DNA of 64,000 nucleotides from Kaistella flava (ex Peng et al. 2021) (GCF_015191005.1 NZ_CP040442.1:1-64000); one strand, 5' to 3'. Shown: positions 17,552-27,800, numbered from the stretch's first letter. The notes: generated from the sequence alone by a model not told the origin. Numbers and translations: made by a program.

Positions 17552-19414
17552 ATGAAAAAACATTTTACGTTTCTCTTTCTATTATTGGTGGCGATTTCCT
17601 TCGCTCAAATCCAGAAAGTAGAACCCGCCTTTTGGTGGCACGGAATGAAAAATCCTGACCTCCAGATTTTAGTTTACGGAAAAGATATTTCAAAATATCA
17701 GGTCGAACTTTCCGATAATATCAAAATAAAAGATCTCACAAAAACCGAGAATCCAAACTACGTTTTCATCACGGTAAATACTGATGAGGTTCAGAAATCG
17801 TCTTTTAAAATCAATTTTAAAAACGGAAAAAAAACAGTCGATTCTTACACTTACGAACTCAAGAATAGAAAACCTGGTTCTGCGGACAGAAATTCATTTT
17901 CTTCAAAAGACGTTATGTATTTAATAATGCCTGACCGATTTGCAAATGGCGATCCTTCCAACGATTCACAACCAAATCTCACCGAAAAAGCAAACCGTAA
18001 TTTACCAAGTGGAAGACATGGCGGTGATTTGCGCGGAATCATTAATAATTTAGATTATTTACAGAATTTAGGAGTTACAGCACTTTGGCTCACGCCCGCA
18101 AATGAAGACAACGAAAAAAATACTTCTTATCACGGTTACGCTCAAACTGATTTATACAAAATCGACGGCCGTTATGGAACCAACGAAGAATATTTAGAGC
18201 TTTCCCGCGATCTTCAAAAACGTGGAATGATGTTAATTCAAGATTATGTCACCAATCACTGGGGAATTTCGCACTGGCTCATTCAGGATCTACCGACCAA
18301 AGACTGGATTCACCAATTCAAAGACGGCGAAGGAAAATACGGTTTCAAAAGATCCAACTACAGAACAACTTCTCAGTTCGATACCAACGTTTCGGAAATC
18401 GATAAACAGGAAGCCTTGAACGGTTGGTTCGATACCACGATGCCGGATCTCAATCAAAGTAATCCTTTGGTTTTAAAATACCTGACCCAAAATGCAATCT
18501 GGTGGATTGAATATGCCGAACTCGGTGGTTTGCGCGTCGATACTTATCCGTACAATGATAAAGTTGCGATGGCAAAATGGGCAAAAGCAATTACAGATGA
18601 ATACCCAAAGTTCAATATTGTCGGTGAAGCGTGGATGTATAATCCGGCTCATATTTCTTACTGGCAAAAAGACTCGAAGATTTCAGCCATCGAAAATTAT
18701 AATTCTTACCTTCCATCTGTCATGGATTTCACTTTGTTTTCAGACTTACCAAATGCGTTGAAAGAAGAAGAAAGTTGGGACAAAGGAATGATCAAAATCT
18801 ACAATTCTTTTGGTAACGATTTCCTTTATCCAGATATCAATAATATTTTGGTATTCTTTGAAAACCATGATACAGAAAGATTTAACGAGATTTTTAAAGG
18901 TGATGTTCGTTATTACAAAATGGCGATGTCTTTAATCGCTACCGTTCGCGGAATTCCACAAATTTATTACGGCTCCGAAATCGGAATGCAAGGTGATAAG
19001 AATAAAGGTGGCGACGCAGATATTCGTAGAGATTTTCCCGGTGGTTGGAAAGGTGATTCTCAAAATGCTTTCAATCCTGAAACTCAAACTTTAGAACAAA
19101 AAGAATTTCACGATTATACCCAAAAACTATTAAACTGGCGAAAAGGAAAAGAAGTCATTCACACTGGAAAAACCAAACATTATATGCCAAAGGAAAAGGT
19201 TTATGTTTACTTTAGATATAATGACAATGACAAAGTAATGGTCATTATTAACAACAATGAAAAAGAGCAAACCTTTAATCTGGATCGATTCGCTGAATCT
19301 TTAAATGGCGTTTCAAAAGGTAAAGATGTTATTTCCGGAAAAGAATTTTCTATTTCACCACAAAATAAAATCAGAATTTCAGGAAAATCTTCATTAATTT
19401 TAGACCTTCAATAA
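17552..19414 (+). CDS. GH13 cyclomaltodextrinase/neopullulanase-like amylase
   Basis: Cleaves alpha-1,4 glucans or cyclodextrins, probably in the periplasm (signal peptide ending SFAQ). An N-terminal Cyc-maltodext_N domain covers about residues 20-115. The GH13 barrel starts at VMYLIMPDRFANGDPSND. The catalytic triad is visible as D330 (GLRVDTYP), E359 (VGEAWM) and D440 (ENHDTERF). A C-terminal Cyc-maltodext_C beta domain ends the 620 residues. It plays the part of SusA, feeding the GH97 glucosidase. It is separated from that gene by 341 bases of repeats but tightly linked to the next gene. Confidence 0.94.
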   Translation: MKKHFTFLFLLLVAISFAQIQKVEPAFWWHGMKNPDLQILVYGKDISKYQVELSDNIKIKDLTKTENPNYVFITVNTDEVQKSSFKINFKNGKKTVDSYTYELKNRKPGSADRNSFSSKDVMYLIMPDRFANGDPSNDSQPNLTEKANRNLPSGRHGGDLRGIINNLDYLQNLGVTALWLTPANEDNEKNTSYHGYAQTDLYKIDGRYGTNEEYLELSRDLQKRGMMLIQDYVTNHWGISHWLIQDLPTKDWIHQFKDGEGKYGFKRSNYRTTSQFDTNVSEIDKQEALNGWFDTTMPDLNQSNPLVLKYLTQNAIWWIEYAELGGLRVDTYPYNDKVAMAKWAKAITDEYPKFNIVGEAWMYNPAHISYWQKDSKISAIENYNSYLPSVMDFTLFSDLPNALKEEESWDKGMIKIYNSFGNDFLYPDINNILVFFENHDTERFNEIFKGDVRYYKMAMSLIATVRGIPQIYYGSEIGMQGDKNKGGDADIRRDFPGGWKGDSQNAFNPETQTLEQKEFHDYTQKLLNWRKGKEVIHTGKTKHYMPKEKVYVYFRYNDNDKVMVIINNNEKEQTFNLDRFAESLNGVSKGKDVISGKEFSISPQNKIRISGKSSLILDLQ

Positions 19415-19429
19415 TTATAATTTTTAATA

Positions 19430-19951
19430 ATGAAAAAGAATATAGCATTTACCTTCATCGCATTTCTATTGGTTTTCTCTAATTCACTTTTCGCGCAGAA
19501 AAAAGGTTTTTATGAAAACGTTCAGAAAAAAAATGTGAGCAAAGTTTTAGATGATTTGAATTTATATGCTTCAACCGCCGACTTTAAAAATTATTTCAAT
19601 CTTTACGCTGAAGAATCAACGTTCATAGGAACTGATGCGAATGAAGTTTGGAATAAAAAAGAATTCATGGCTTATTCCAAACCACATTTTGATAAAGGAA
19701 AAGCCTGGACTTTTACTTCTTTAAAAAGAAACATCACGTTTAGCGCAGATGGAAAATACGCCTGGTTCGATGAATTACTCGATACTCAAATGAAACTATG
19801 TCGTGGAAGTGGCGTTCTCGAAAAAATCGGAAACCAATGGAAAATCAGACAATATGTTTTATCCATGACGATTCCAAATGAGGTCAACAAAGAAATTATC
19901 AAAATAAAAACACCGATTGAAGACGCTATAATTTCTGATTTAAAGAAATAG
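19430..19951 (+). CDS. Exported NTF2/SnoaL-like protein (DUF4440-like)
   Basis: A 173-residue protein with a signal peptide ending at FAQ (residue 23). The mature part contains KNYFNLYAEESTFIGTDANEVWNKKEFMAY and later GSGVLEKIGNQWKIRQYVLSM, the strand pattern of NTF2-like/SnoaL folds. It starts 15 bases after the amylase gene and is clearly cotranscribed. Its role in the starch locus is unknown; it may bind a ligand or be a periplasmic accessory factor. Confidence 0.82.
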   Translation: MKKNIAFTFIAFLLVFSNSLFAQKKGFYENVQKKNVSKVLDDLNLYASTADFKNYFNLYAEESTFIGTDANEVWNKKEFMAYSKPHFDKGKAWTFTSLKRNITFSADGKYAWFDELLDTQMKLCRGSGVLEKIGNQWKIRQYVLSMTIPNEVNKEIIKIKTPIEDAIISDLKK

Positions 19952-20015
19952 TAATTCCGTTTTTTTTACACTCAACATTTAGCATCCGACATCTACCACC
20001 CAACACCTAAAAAAC

Positions 20016-21413
20016 ATGGCTAAAAAAATAAAACCAAATCTTTCCATCGCTCAAATCATCAACATGAGCATGGGTTTTCTCGGAATTCAAATGGCATTTG
20101 GATTACAAAACGGAAACGCCAGTAGAATCCTCGCCAACTTCGGTGCAGATGTTCATGAACTTTCTTGGTTCTGGTTGGTCGCGCCAATTACGGGCTTACT
20201 CGTACAGCCAATTATTGGTCATATGGGCGATAATACCTGGTCTGAGAAGTGGGGAAGAAGGAAACCTTATTTTCTCATCGGTGCGGTCTTATGTGCTGTT
20301 GGTCTCGTATTCTTGCCGAATGCTGCCTCTGTAACAGCCATGATGGGTGCAAGTGTTTTGCTCTTAGCTGTGATTTTTCTAGCCATGATGGATGCTTCCA
20401 TTAATGTTGCTATGGAACCTTTCCGTGCTTTGGTTGGGGATATGTTACCAAAACATCAGGGAACTTTAGGATTTGGGGTGCAGACTATTCTCATTGGAGT
20501 TGGAGCAGTGATTGGTTCTGAAATGCCAAACTGGCTAACGAAAATGGGCGTGTCAAATGTTGCAGCGGACGGTTATGTAGCGAATAATGTTATTTACGCA
20601 TTTTACGTTGGCGCTGCAGTGCTGATTATTTCTATACTTTACACCATCCTTACAACAAAAGAATATTCGCCTCAAGAATTTTCAGAATTCTCTAGTGATG
20701 AGCCAAGTACAGAACAGTCAAAATTATCAGATATTTTCAAAGATTTTGCGAAGATTCCACCATTGATGAAAAAATTAGGGGCCGTACAATTCTTCTCCTG
20801 GTTTGCTTTATTTACGATGTGGGTTTTTACAACAAGTGCTTTAGCAACGCATCATTTCGGTCTTTCTCCGCAGGATACAAAATCGTTAGAATATAATCAA
20901 GCCGGAGATTTGACCGGACATTTATTTGGATTGTATAATTTATTTGCGATTCCGTTTGCCTTTCTTTTAACACCAATTGCAAAAGCGATCGGTAAAAAAC
21001 AAACGCATGCCTTGGCTTTGTTTTGTGGAGGTTTAGGATTAATTTCGATGTTCTTTATTAAAGATACCAATATGCTTTGGATATCAATGGTCGGATTAGG
21101 ATTTGCCTGGGCGAGTATTCTTGCAATGCCTTATGCCATGTTAATCGATGCAATCCCGCAAAGAAAAATGGGCGTTTACATGGGGATTTTCAATTTCTTT
21201 ATTGTAATGCCACAAATTATCAACGGTATTTTCGGTGGACCAATTGTGAAAAGTTTATTTGGAAATATGGCGATGGATTATGTGGTAGTCGGCGGAGTTT
21301 GTATGTTGATTGCTTCAGCGGTCACCATGTTTTTGATTAAAGGAGAAGGGAAAGAAAATCCAGATGATATTGAAATAGATCTTAGTAATTCTCAAGTAAA
21401 TTCGAGATTGTAA
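20016..21413 (+). CDS. SLC45-type MFS sugar transporter (maltose uptake)
   Basis: Inner-membrane symporter of the major facilitator superfamily with about 12 helices in 465 residues. The motif GHMGDNTWSEKWGRRKPYFLIG near residues 68-89 is typical of the SLC45/GPH-like sucrose and maltose transporters. Its position as last gene after the amylase and glucosidase supports maltose or glucose import. It follows the NTF2-like gene by 64 bases and is closed by a terminator. Confidence 0.9.
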   Translation: MAKKIKPNLSIAQIINMSMGFLGIQMAFGLQNGNASRILANFGADVHELSWFWLVAPITGLLVQPIIGHMGDNTWSEKWGRRKPYFLIGAVLCAVGLVFLPNAASVTAMMGASVLLLAVIFLAMMDASINVAMEPFRALVGDMLPKHQGTLGFGVQTILIGVGAVIGSEMPNWLTKMGVSNVAADGYVANNVIYAFYVGAAVLIISILYTILTTKEYSPQEFSEFSSDEPSTEQSKLSDIFKDFAKIPPLMKKLGAVQFFSWFALFTMWVFTTSALATHHFGLSPQDTKSLEYNQAGDLTGHLFGLYNLFAIPFAFLLTPIAKAIGKKQTHALALFCGGLGLISMFFIKDTNMLWISMVGLGFAWASILAMPYAMLIDAIPQRKMGVYMGIFNFFIVMPQIINGIFGGPIVKSLFGNMAMDYVVVGGVCMLIASAVTMFLIKGEGKENPDDIEIDLSNSQVNSRL

Positions 21414-21461
21414 TTTTAAAATTAAAGAAAACTTTAGGATGAAATCTTTTTTAATCACATA

Positions 21462-21492
21462 TAAAACGGGCAGATTTCTGCTCGTTTTTTTA
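21462..21492 (+). terminator. Terminator after the sugar transporter
   Basis: AAAACGGGCAGA and TCTGCTCGTTTTTTT pair with one G-T pair and a TT loop, followed by a T run. It closes the starch locus. Confidence 0.85.
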
Positions 21493-21510
21493 TTATTGAT
21501 TTCTCTCTAT

Positions 21511-21864
21511 TTAATGAAAATGTTTCTTTAGAAAAAATTTTAAAACAGGAGTTTCACTTATGGAGATGTCTTTTACAGAGGTCATCAGCGTGATTGTTTC
21601 CTGGGTTTTAATCTGATTTAAAAAATCTTCAAGTTCAGAGTTTTACTTTAGTTCCTTTAAATATTTTTTGCTGAATTCTGCAAAATCGATCTCTTGTCCG
21701 TGATACGATTTACGCAGTTCTGTGGAAGGTGCAATTTCCTTTGCCCATAAATCAATATGCGCATCTTCCTTTTTCATTCCTCGTGGCCAAAGTCGGTCGG
21801 CAAGAATTCTGAAACCATCTTCCTGTTCAGGTTTATCGTAGATTCTTTTTTCTAAAATTTTCAT
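21511..21864 (-). pseudogene. DUF488 family gene with an in-frame stop
   Basis: The start MKILEKRIYDKPEQEDGFRI followed by DRLWPRGMKKEDAHIDLW matches DUF488 (YeaO-like) proteins. Translation stops with TAA (21643-21645) after YLKELK at residue 73. Reading straight through in the same frame gives NSELEDFLNQIKTQETITLM and continues to FFLKKHFH, then a true stop at 21511. The 117-residue total is the normal DUF488 length. So a single nonsense codon interrupts an otherwise intact gene. A sequencing error is the other explanation. Upstream in-frame ATGs would run into the next gene and are not credible. Confidence 0.8.
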
Positions 21865-21979
21865 CTTTATAAATTTTATTAAAATTAATGAAAATGATTT
21901 ATTTTCTAACTCTTTGAACTTTAAATCTTCGAATGTAACCTTTGAAATTTCAATATTTAATTTCATAAAACGATTAAAT

Positions 21980-22010
21980 AAAAAAAGCGAACAAAAAAAT
22001 GCCCGCTTTA
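21980..22010 (-). terminator. Terminator of the cysteine-rich lipoprotein gene
   Basis: On the minus strand AAAGCG and CGCTTT pair around GGC and a T run, then TTTTTTTATTT follows. The same feature is recognisable, degraded, in the duplicated segment near 22754-22780. Confidence 0.65.
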
Positions 22011-22030
22011 TTGTAGATTTAATATTCTTA

Positions 22031-22531
22031 CTATCCTTCTTCTTCCTCCGTAACTGTAGATTCTTTTTTGCATTCCGCAGAACAATGAGAGCAACTGCAA
22101 TTCCCTCCAAATATTTCGGCATTGCATCCGTGTGCACATTGAGTTGATGTGCATTTACAAGTTTTTCCTTCACTAATCAATGCTGTTTCATCACCGTTCG
22201 TAGAGAATATATGTGCTATACTTATTCCATTTGTTGATTTTGCTTGCAATACATAAATAGGCTTATTAGCGTCTTTTTCATCCTTTTCGGATTGAGTTAG
22301 TTTTCTTAACTTAATATCAGATAGTTTTTGATTTTTTTCAAGTCCAGCATCTCTGCTTATTCTATCAATTATCTTATTGCTCGAAATGTCTCTATTTAAA
22401 TCGGACTTTGTAGTAAATCGATTTGAAAGAGGATTTACAGTATCAATCGTTTTAAATGCCTCTCTTGCTTCACAAGAAAATAATATTATTACCAATAATA
22501 AAATAGATGAGAAATTAAATAGTGTTTTCAT
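22031..22531 (-). CDS. Cysteine-rich lipoprotein of unknown function
   Basis: A 166-residue precursor with lipobox LFSC (C20). The middle is polar and charged. The last ~45 residues hold eight cysteines, CKC, CAHGC, CSC, HC and EC, then an acidic tail TVTEEEEG. The spacing suggests a metal-binding or multi-disulfide tail exposed outside the inner membrane. I recognise no family. A degraded copy of its 3' end plus terminator lies ~770 bases away at 22741-22873, so the gene was once duplicated. Confidence 0.75.
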   Translation of the reverse strand: MKTLFNFSSILLLVIILFSCEAREAFKTIDTVNPLSNRFTTKSDLNRDISSNKIIDRISRDAGLEKNQKLSDIKLRKLTQSEKDEKDANKPIYVLQAKSTNGISIAHIFSTNGDETALISEGKTCKCTSTQCAHGCNAEIFGGNCSCSHCSAECKKESTVTEEEEG

Positions 22532-22740
22532 AATAAATAATTTATTTGGTTATTATAGTAAATGTATAAAAAAACGTTTATGATTGTCAAATTAGACAAA
22601 ATTGATGTTTTTTTTTATTAAGTTTTAATATTTTTTTGAAAATGAATTGAAATTTAACAATTATTTTGAGTAGTGTCAATGTTTTTTAAGGTAGTATATT
22701 TTTTATGATTCATTAAAACATAAATGCTTTACTGTAATTA

Positions 22741-22873
22741 AATTATAGATAATAAAAGCGGACAAAAAACGACTGCTTTATCGTTGATTTAATATTCTTA
22801 CTATCCTTCTTCCTCCATAACTGTAGATTCTTTTTTGCATTCAGCAGAACAATCAGAACAACTACAATTTCCT
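22741..22873 (-). pseudogene. 3' fragment of a second cysteine-rich lipoprotein gene
   Basis: The minus strand from 22873 to 22801 reads PGNCSCSDCSAECKKES and then TVMEEEG and a stop, nearly the same as the end of the gene at 22031-22531. Similarity continues past the stop into the terminator. It breaks off at GGGTGGTATAT, so the lipobox and middle are gone. Confidence 0.8.
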
Positions 22874-22935
22874 GGGTGGTATATTTAAAAAAAACGTAAT
22901 TAACAAAAAATAGACTTTCAGTTAAATTGAAAGTT

Positions 22936-23018
22936 TCTTATCGTAAATCAATGTTTTTCAATATGTAAGATGGTACTTTTGTTAAATAATTAGAGCGCAA
23001 AAAATTTTTAAAATAAAA
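22936..23018 (+). repeat. 80-bp dispersed repeat with promoter-like core, copy 1
   Basis: Shares ATCAATGTTTTTCAA, GTAAGATGGTACTTTTGTT and AAATAATTAGAGC with 36304-36383, where the segment precedes the pirin gene. The core TACTTTTG fits TAnnTTTG. No gene follows on the plus strand here. Confidence 0.7.
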
Positions 23019-23064
23019 AATCGCATTAACCTTTTACTCAAATTCCCAAAACAATTTTCTGATT

Positions 23065-23598
23065 TTATTCATTATTAAACGCTTCTCTAATTTGCCGCAA
23101 CGCTTTGGTCATATGGTTTTCTATGGTTTTGGTAGAAATGTTGAGTTGCTCCGCGATCTCTTTATATTTCATTCCCCGTACTTTGCTGAGGATAAAAACT
23201 TCGCGGCATTTCGGTGGTAATTTATCGATTTCCTTTCTTATTTTATCTAAAAGAATTTGATTGTCTTGCTCTTCTTCTAATTCGTCAATGGCTTCGATGA
23301 CGGAATCTTCTATATTCGGAAATTTACTTTTTTTTCGCAAATACATTAAATATTCATTGTAGGAAACTTTATATAAATAGGATTTCAAAGAGATTGTTAA
23401 AATGATTTTATCCCGCTGTTCCCAAACTTTTATCATCGTACGCTGTACAAGTTCTTCTGCTAAATTCTCATCGCGCGACATTCTGGTGATGAATTGGGTG
23501 AGTTTGGCAAAATATTCCTCGTAAACTACTTTAAAGGCAGTTTCCGAATTGTCTTTAATAGCGTCAAATAGCCTTTTGTCGTCTACAATGCCAAACAA
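23065..23598 (-). CDS. ECF RNA polymerase sigma factor (FecI-like)
   Basis: A 177-residue extracytoplasmic-function sigma factor. Region 2 is visible as ENLAEELVQRTMIKVWEQRD (about residues 44-63), region 4 as LPPKCREVFILSKVRGMKYK then EIAEQLNISTKTIENHMTKA. It should direct transcription of the SusC/SusD operon next to it when released by the FecR protein encoded divergently. The longest frame starts with TTG at 23596-23598; no ATG near it preserves region 2. The 5' side holds TACATTTG on the minus strand at 23680-23687. Confidence 0.93.
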   Translation of the reverse strand: MFGIVDDKRLFDAIKDNSETAFKVVYEEYFAKLTQFITRMSRDENLAEELVQRTMIKVWEQRDKIILTISLKSYLYKVSYNEYLMYLRKKSKFPNIEDSVIEAIDELEEEQDNQILLDKIRKEIDKLPPKCREVFILSKVRGMKYKEIAEQLNISTKTIENHMTKALRQIREAFNNE

Positions 23599-23679
23599 TG
23601 TGAGAAATTTTTAAGATATAATTAAAAAAAATAAAAAATAAGTAGGGGATTATGAAAAACGATGCATCATACCAATAAG

Positions 23680-23687
23680 CAAATGTA
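23680..23687 (-). promoter_or_regulatory. Possible -7 element for the sigma-factor gene
   Basis: TACATTTG on the minus strand fits TAnnTTTG and lies about 80 bases before the start. It sits immediately beside the divergent FecR start at 23694, so transcription of the two genes could interfere. Confidence 0.4.
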
Positions 23688-23693
23688 CTTCTT

Positions 23694-24788
23694 ATGAATC
23701 AAAATCCCGAAATTTTTAAAATTATTACCGATTATTTCTCTAATGAAATTTCGGAATCTGATCGACAGATTTTAGATGAATGGTTAAAAACTCCTGAAAA
23801 TAAAAAGGTTTTTAAAGAGTATGCAAAAGTGAATTACCTCTATACCGCCGAGCCTAATTACAAGATTTTAAAATTACCTGCCAGATCAAATGTATTCGCC
23901 AGAAAGATGATGAGATATGCAGCAGTATTTTTATTAATCGCCGCAGTCGGAATTTATTGGAAAGTAAATACTAATAATGCATCCTCACCAAGTCCCGAAT
24001 TTATAAGTGTTGCTATCAACGGTGTATATCAAAATTTTGAAAATACGACTGAAAATAATATTCTGATAGACAAGAATAAAGTTCAGTTAGCAAGTTTAGA
24101 AAACGGAACGCTTCGTTTGACGGAGAATAAATCAAAGTCTAATTTAATCATTCATGTTCCGAATGGTAAAAACCTGAAAGTAATTTTGTCTGATGGTTCT
24201 GAAGTTTTATTAAATGCTGGAACTCAGATTTCATTGCAAAGTGATTTTATAAAAAGTGATTCCAGAAAAGTGACTTTAGTTGGTGAGGCTTTTTTTGAAG
24301 TTGCTAAAGATCCTGCGCATCCTTTCTATGTGATGACAGATCAGTTTACCACTAAAGTTTTAGGAACAAAATTCAATATTTCGTCTTATAAAAATCAACG
24401 CGAAACTTTCGTGAATCTTGTTGAAGGAAGAATTGAAGTTAACGGTAAAAAAATTGCCACCAAAAAAATATTAGCTCCCGGTCAGAAAATTTCTTTTAAT
24501 CCTTCTGATAAAATGTCTGCGGTAGAATTAGCGAAACCACAACAGGATATGGATTGGTTGAACAAAGAAATTTCTTTTGAAAACAGTTCAACCGATGAAG
24601 TTTTAAATAAAATCGAAAGAGTTTATGGGCTTCAAATTATTCGCAACCGTGTTGAAGTTGAAAATTTCCACTTCTCGGGAACTTTTAAGATCGAAAACTT
24701 AGATCAAATTATTAATAGTTTAGAAATTTTATTGAATTGCAAAATTCAAAAAGATGGATCTAAACTCATCCTAATTTCAAAAAATTAA
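23694..24788 (+). CDS. FecR-family anti-sigma factor
   Basis: A 364-residue inner-membrane protein. The cytoplasmic N-terminal part (about 1-75, ISESDRQILDEWLKTPENKK) should hold the sigma factor. A membrane helix follows at about 76-90 (MMRYAAVFLLIAAVGIYW). The periplasmic FecR domain has VPNGKNLKVILSDGSEVLLN (about 156-175) and GEAFFEVAKDPAHPFYV, and a C-terminal DUF4974/STN-like domain ends it. It should receive a signal from the STN domain of the SusC encoded 18 bases downstream. Confidence 0.94.
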   Translation: MNQNPEIFKIITDYFSNEISESDRQILDEWLKTPENKKVFKEYAKVNYLYTAEPNYKILKLPARSNVFARKMMRYAAVFLLIAAVGIYWKVNTNNASSPSPEFISVAINGVYQNFENTTENNILIDKNKVQLASLENGTLRLTENKSKSNLIIHVPNGKNLKVILSDGSEVLLNAGTQISLQSDFIKSDSRKVTLVGEAFFEVAKDPAHPFYVMTDQFTTKVLGTKFNISSYKNQRETFVNLVEGRIEVNGKKIATKKILAPGQKISFNPSDKMSAVELAKPQQDMDWLNKEISFENSSTDEVLNKIERVYGLQIIRNRVEVENFHFSGTFKIENLDQIINSLEILLNCKIQKDGSKLILISKN

Positions 24789-24806
24789 AACAAACAAACC
24801 AGTAAA

Positions 24807-27800
24807 ATGAAGAAAGTTAATCATGGCAAGAAGACATTTCCCAATGTCCGCTTAGGTATCGCCGCCAGTTTTTTATTGTTCGGTCTTTCAAGTGCTCAGA
24901 TTTCTGGGCAGGGTGAACCGGTAACGATTGAAAACGCATTCAAAACAATCGAACTAAAAACAGGTTACAGTATTTTCTATAAAAAAGAATTACTGAATGC
25001 CAATACCAAAATTAATCTTGAAAATCAAGATGACAATATTCAAAATTATTTAGCCGAGCTAACTAAAAAAACAGGATTAAAATTTACCACCGTAGGTAAA
25101 CAGATTATTGTTAACGAAATTTCTGAAATGAAAGTTTCGGGAAAAATTACTGAACCAAACGGGCAGATCGCTGTAAATGCTGCTGTTAAGAATCTTAGCC
25201 GTTCATCCTCAACTGTAACAGATGACTACGGAAATTTTTCGATATCCGCTAAATTAGGTGATATCCTTCAAATTTCTAAAGGAGCTCTTTCTGAGAAAGT
25301 AACGGTGCAATCCAACACTTTGGATTTTGTCCTTGAACCACTTTTAACTGAATCGGAAAATGAAACTGCATTAGAAGGGATATTAATCACTGGATATCAG
25401 AGAATTGATCCTAATAAAGCAGCCGCTTCTTACACGACTGTGAATATGCAAAATTTCCAAAGAAGAGGAAATGCAGATATCATTAGTTCATTAGAAGGTT
25501 TAACGCCAGCTTTAACGGTTTATTCTGATCCTTCAAATCCTGGTTCTAAACTATTTAATTTAAGAGGTGTTGCGACACTTTCTGGGAATACAAAACCGCT
25601 TATCGTAGTTGATGGATTTCAGTATGATGGTGATATCAATAGCATAAATCCTTACGAAGTTGAAAGTATTACATTATTAAAAGATGCTGCTTCTGCTTCT
25701 ATTTATGGTGCAAAATCAAGTAATGGTGTTATTGTAATTACTACGAAAAAAGGAAACAAAGGGAAAACTGTTTTCAATTATACGACCAATTATTCAATCA
25801 GTGATAAAGTTGATTTGGGGTATGTGATGAACCGTGTGAATTCTTCTCAGTTGGTAGATGCACAAAGCGTTTATCCTAAAGGAGAAATTAATGCTGGAGG
25901 TTATTTATATGATTATGAAAGTGATTCTGCAGATCCTTATAATTATTTAGGGAATACTTATTCTGGTTCAAAAAACGAGGTTTATTTATTATATGCTGAT
26001 TTGCAACAAGGCAGAATTACCCAAGAACAGTTAGATGCAAGATTGAACATATTGCGTGGCCGTGATAATACCAATGACATTGCGAGACTTTATCTACAAA
26101 CCCCAATGGTTACTCAGCATAATATTTCTGCATCTGGCGGTGGTGATAATTTTAAATACCGATCTTCTTTGAATTATACTAAGGAATACGGTAACATTCA
26201 AGGTTCTCAAAACAATAGAGGAATTTTCGATTTCGTAAGTCAGATTAATTTGAGCCCGAGATTAACGCTTGATTTAAGTACGAACATCACTTTGGGTCAG
26301 GAAAAAGCTAAACCAGTTGATTTTTACAGCAATAATCCTAGTGATTTAAGCAGTATTTTCAAAATCAGTTCATATCAGAATTTTTATGGTGCAAACGGTG
26401 AAGCATTATCGGTTTACAAACCAATTAATTATGACCCGACCAATGGTCCTGGTGGAAAAGAACCTTTTGAAATTCAAAGATTAAGAGAATTAGGTCTTTA
26501 TGATGAAACTTTCTCTCCGGTAAATGATTTTAATAAATATTCGAACAATACAGAAAGCTGGACGTCAAGGGTACAGGGAATGTTCAATTATAAAATCACC
26601 TCCGATTTGCATTTGAAATTTGGCGGTCAGTACATGAGAAACAGCATCAATAATCAAAGGATTGCTGATGGAGATTCTAATGAAATGGCATCATTGTTAA
26701 ATAATACCACAGCACTTTTGGAATATACAGGAGGCGTGAAGAAAATGTATCTTCCAGTTGGTGGTAGAAAAATTGAAGGCCAAACGAATATTACTAATTA
26801 TTTATTAAGAGCTCAAGCTGATTACGACAAAAAATTTGGTGATCATTATATTAATGTAATTGCAGGTGCCGAATTACAAAGTAATCATACCGTAGGTACA
26901 GTAAGTGATTTATTTGGGTACAGCAGAACAAGTAATACTTTCGTTCAGGCAGATAAAATGTTCTTGAACTCGATTATTTTTGATACTTATAATCCTGGTG
27001 GTTATATTGATGGTGTGCATTTATTCGATGAATTGATTGATAGCAATGACCGATTTGTTTCGATGTATGCTAATGCGAACTATTCATTCAAAAATAAATA
27101 TATTTTAACTGGAAGTGCCAGAATCGATCAATCGAATTTCTTTGGTACAGATCCTAAATACCGTTACAAACCTTTCTGGTCAGTTGCTGGTAAATGGCGT
27201 GCTGGTCAAGAAGAATTTATGGGCGGTGGCGAACGTACAGTAGACCTTAGAGCCTCTTACGGGGTGAATGGAAATATCGCTAATAAATACGGACCTTATG
27301 ATGTAGGCCGAATTGTTCAGGGGTATATTACCGATTACACCGCAGGACTTAATATCGAAAATTATAAAGTAAATGATTTAAGATGGGAGCGTACCAATAT
27401 TTTAAATTTAGGTGCAGATCTTTCTTTCTTTAACAAACGTTTGAATTTAGCACTTGATTATTACAAAAAGGATTCTCATGATTTACTTTCAATCATCGAT
27501 GCCGATCCTACTCTAGGTGCTTCACCAATTATCAAAAATACCGCATCAATTGTTAATGACGGTTACGAGGCTTCATTGACTTCTAGAAATATTACTGGTG
27601 ATGATTTCCGTTGGGACACCCAACTTAACTTTAGATATAATAAAGGAAGAGTGACTGAAGCTTACACCGATCAATCAGGTGTAAGATCAGTTCTAGGAAA
27701 AATTCAGAACATTCAAGGTTTCGAACCGAATTCTATCATGGTACTTGATTACGCCGGAGTTGATGATCAAGGTTACGGTTTAATTAGAACGCAAGATGGT

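Larger units (their letters stand above)
22532..23064. other. Gene-poor region with decayed duplicates
   Basis: About 530 AT-rich bases without an intact gene. They contain the fragment of the cysteine-rich lipoprotein gene (22741-22873), a hairpin ACTTTCA/TGAAAGT at 22912-22933, and a copy of a repeat also found before the pirin gene (22936-23018). Nothing else is recognised. Confidence 0.6.

Noticed and set aside
21643..22173. Long N-terminal extension of the DUF488 frame
   Set aside because: The extension overlaps the cysteine-rich lipoprotein gene and its terminator; the family start is the ATG at 21864.
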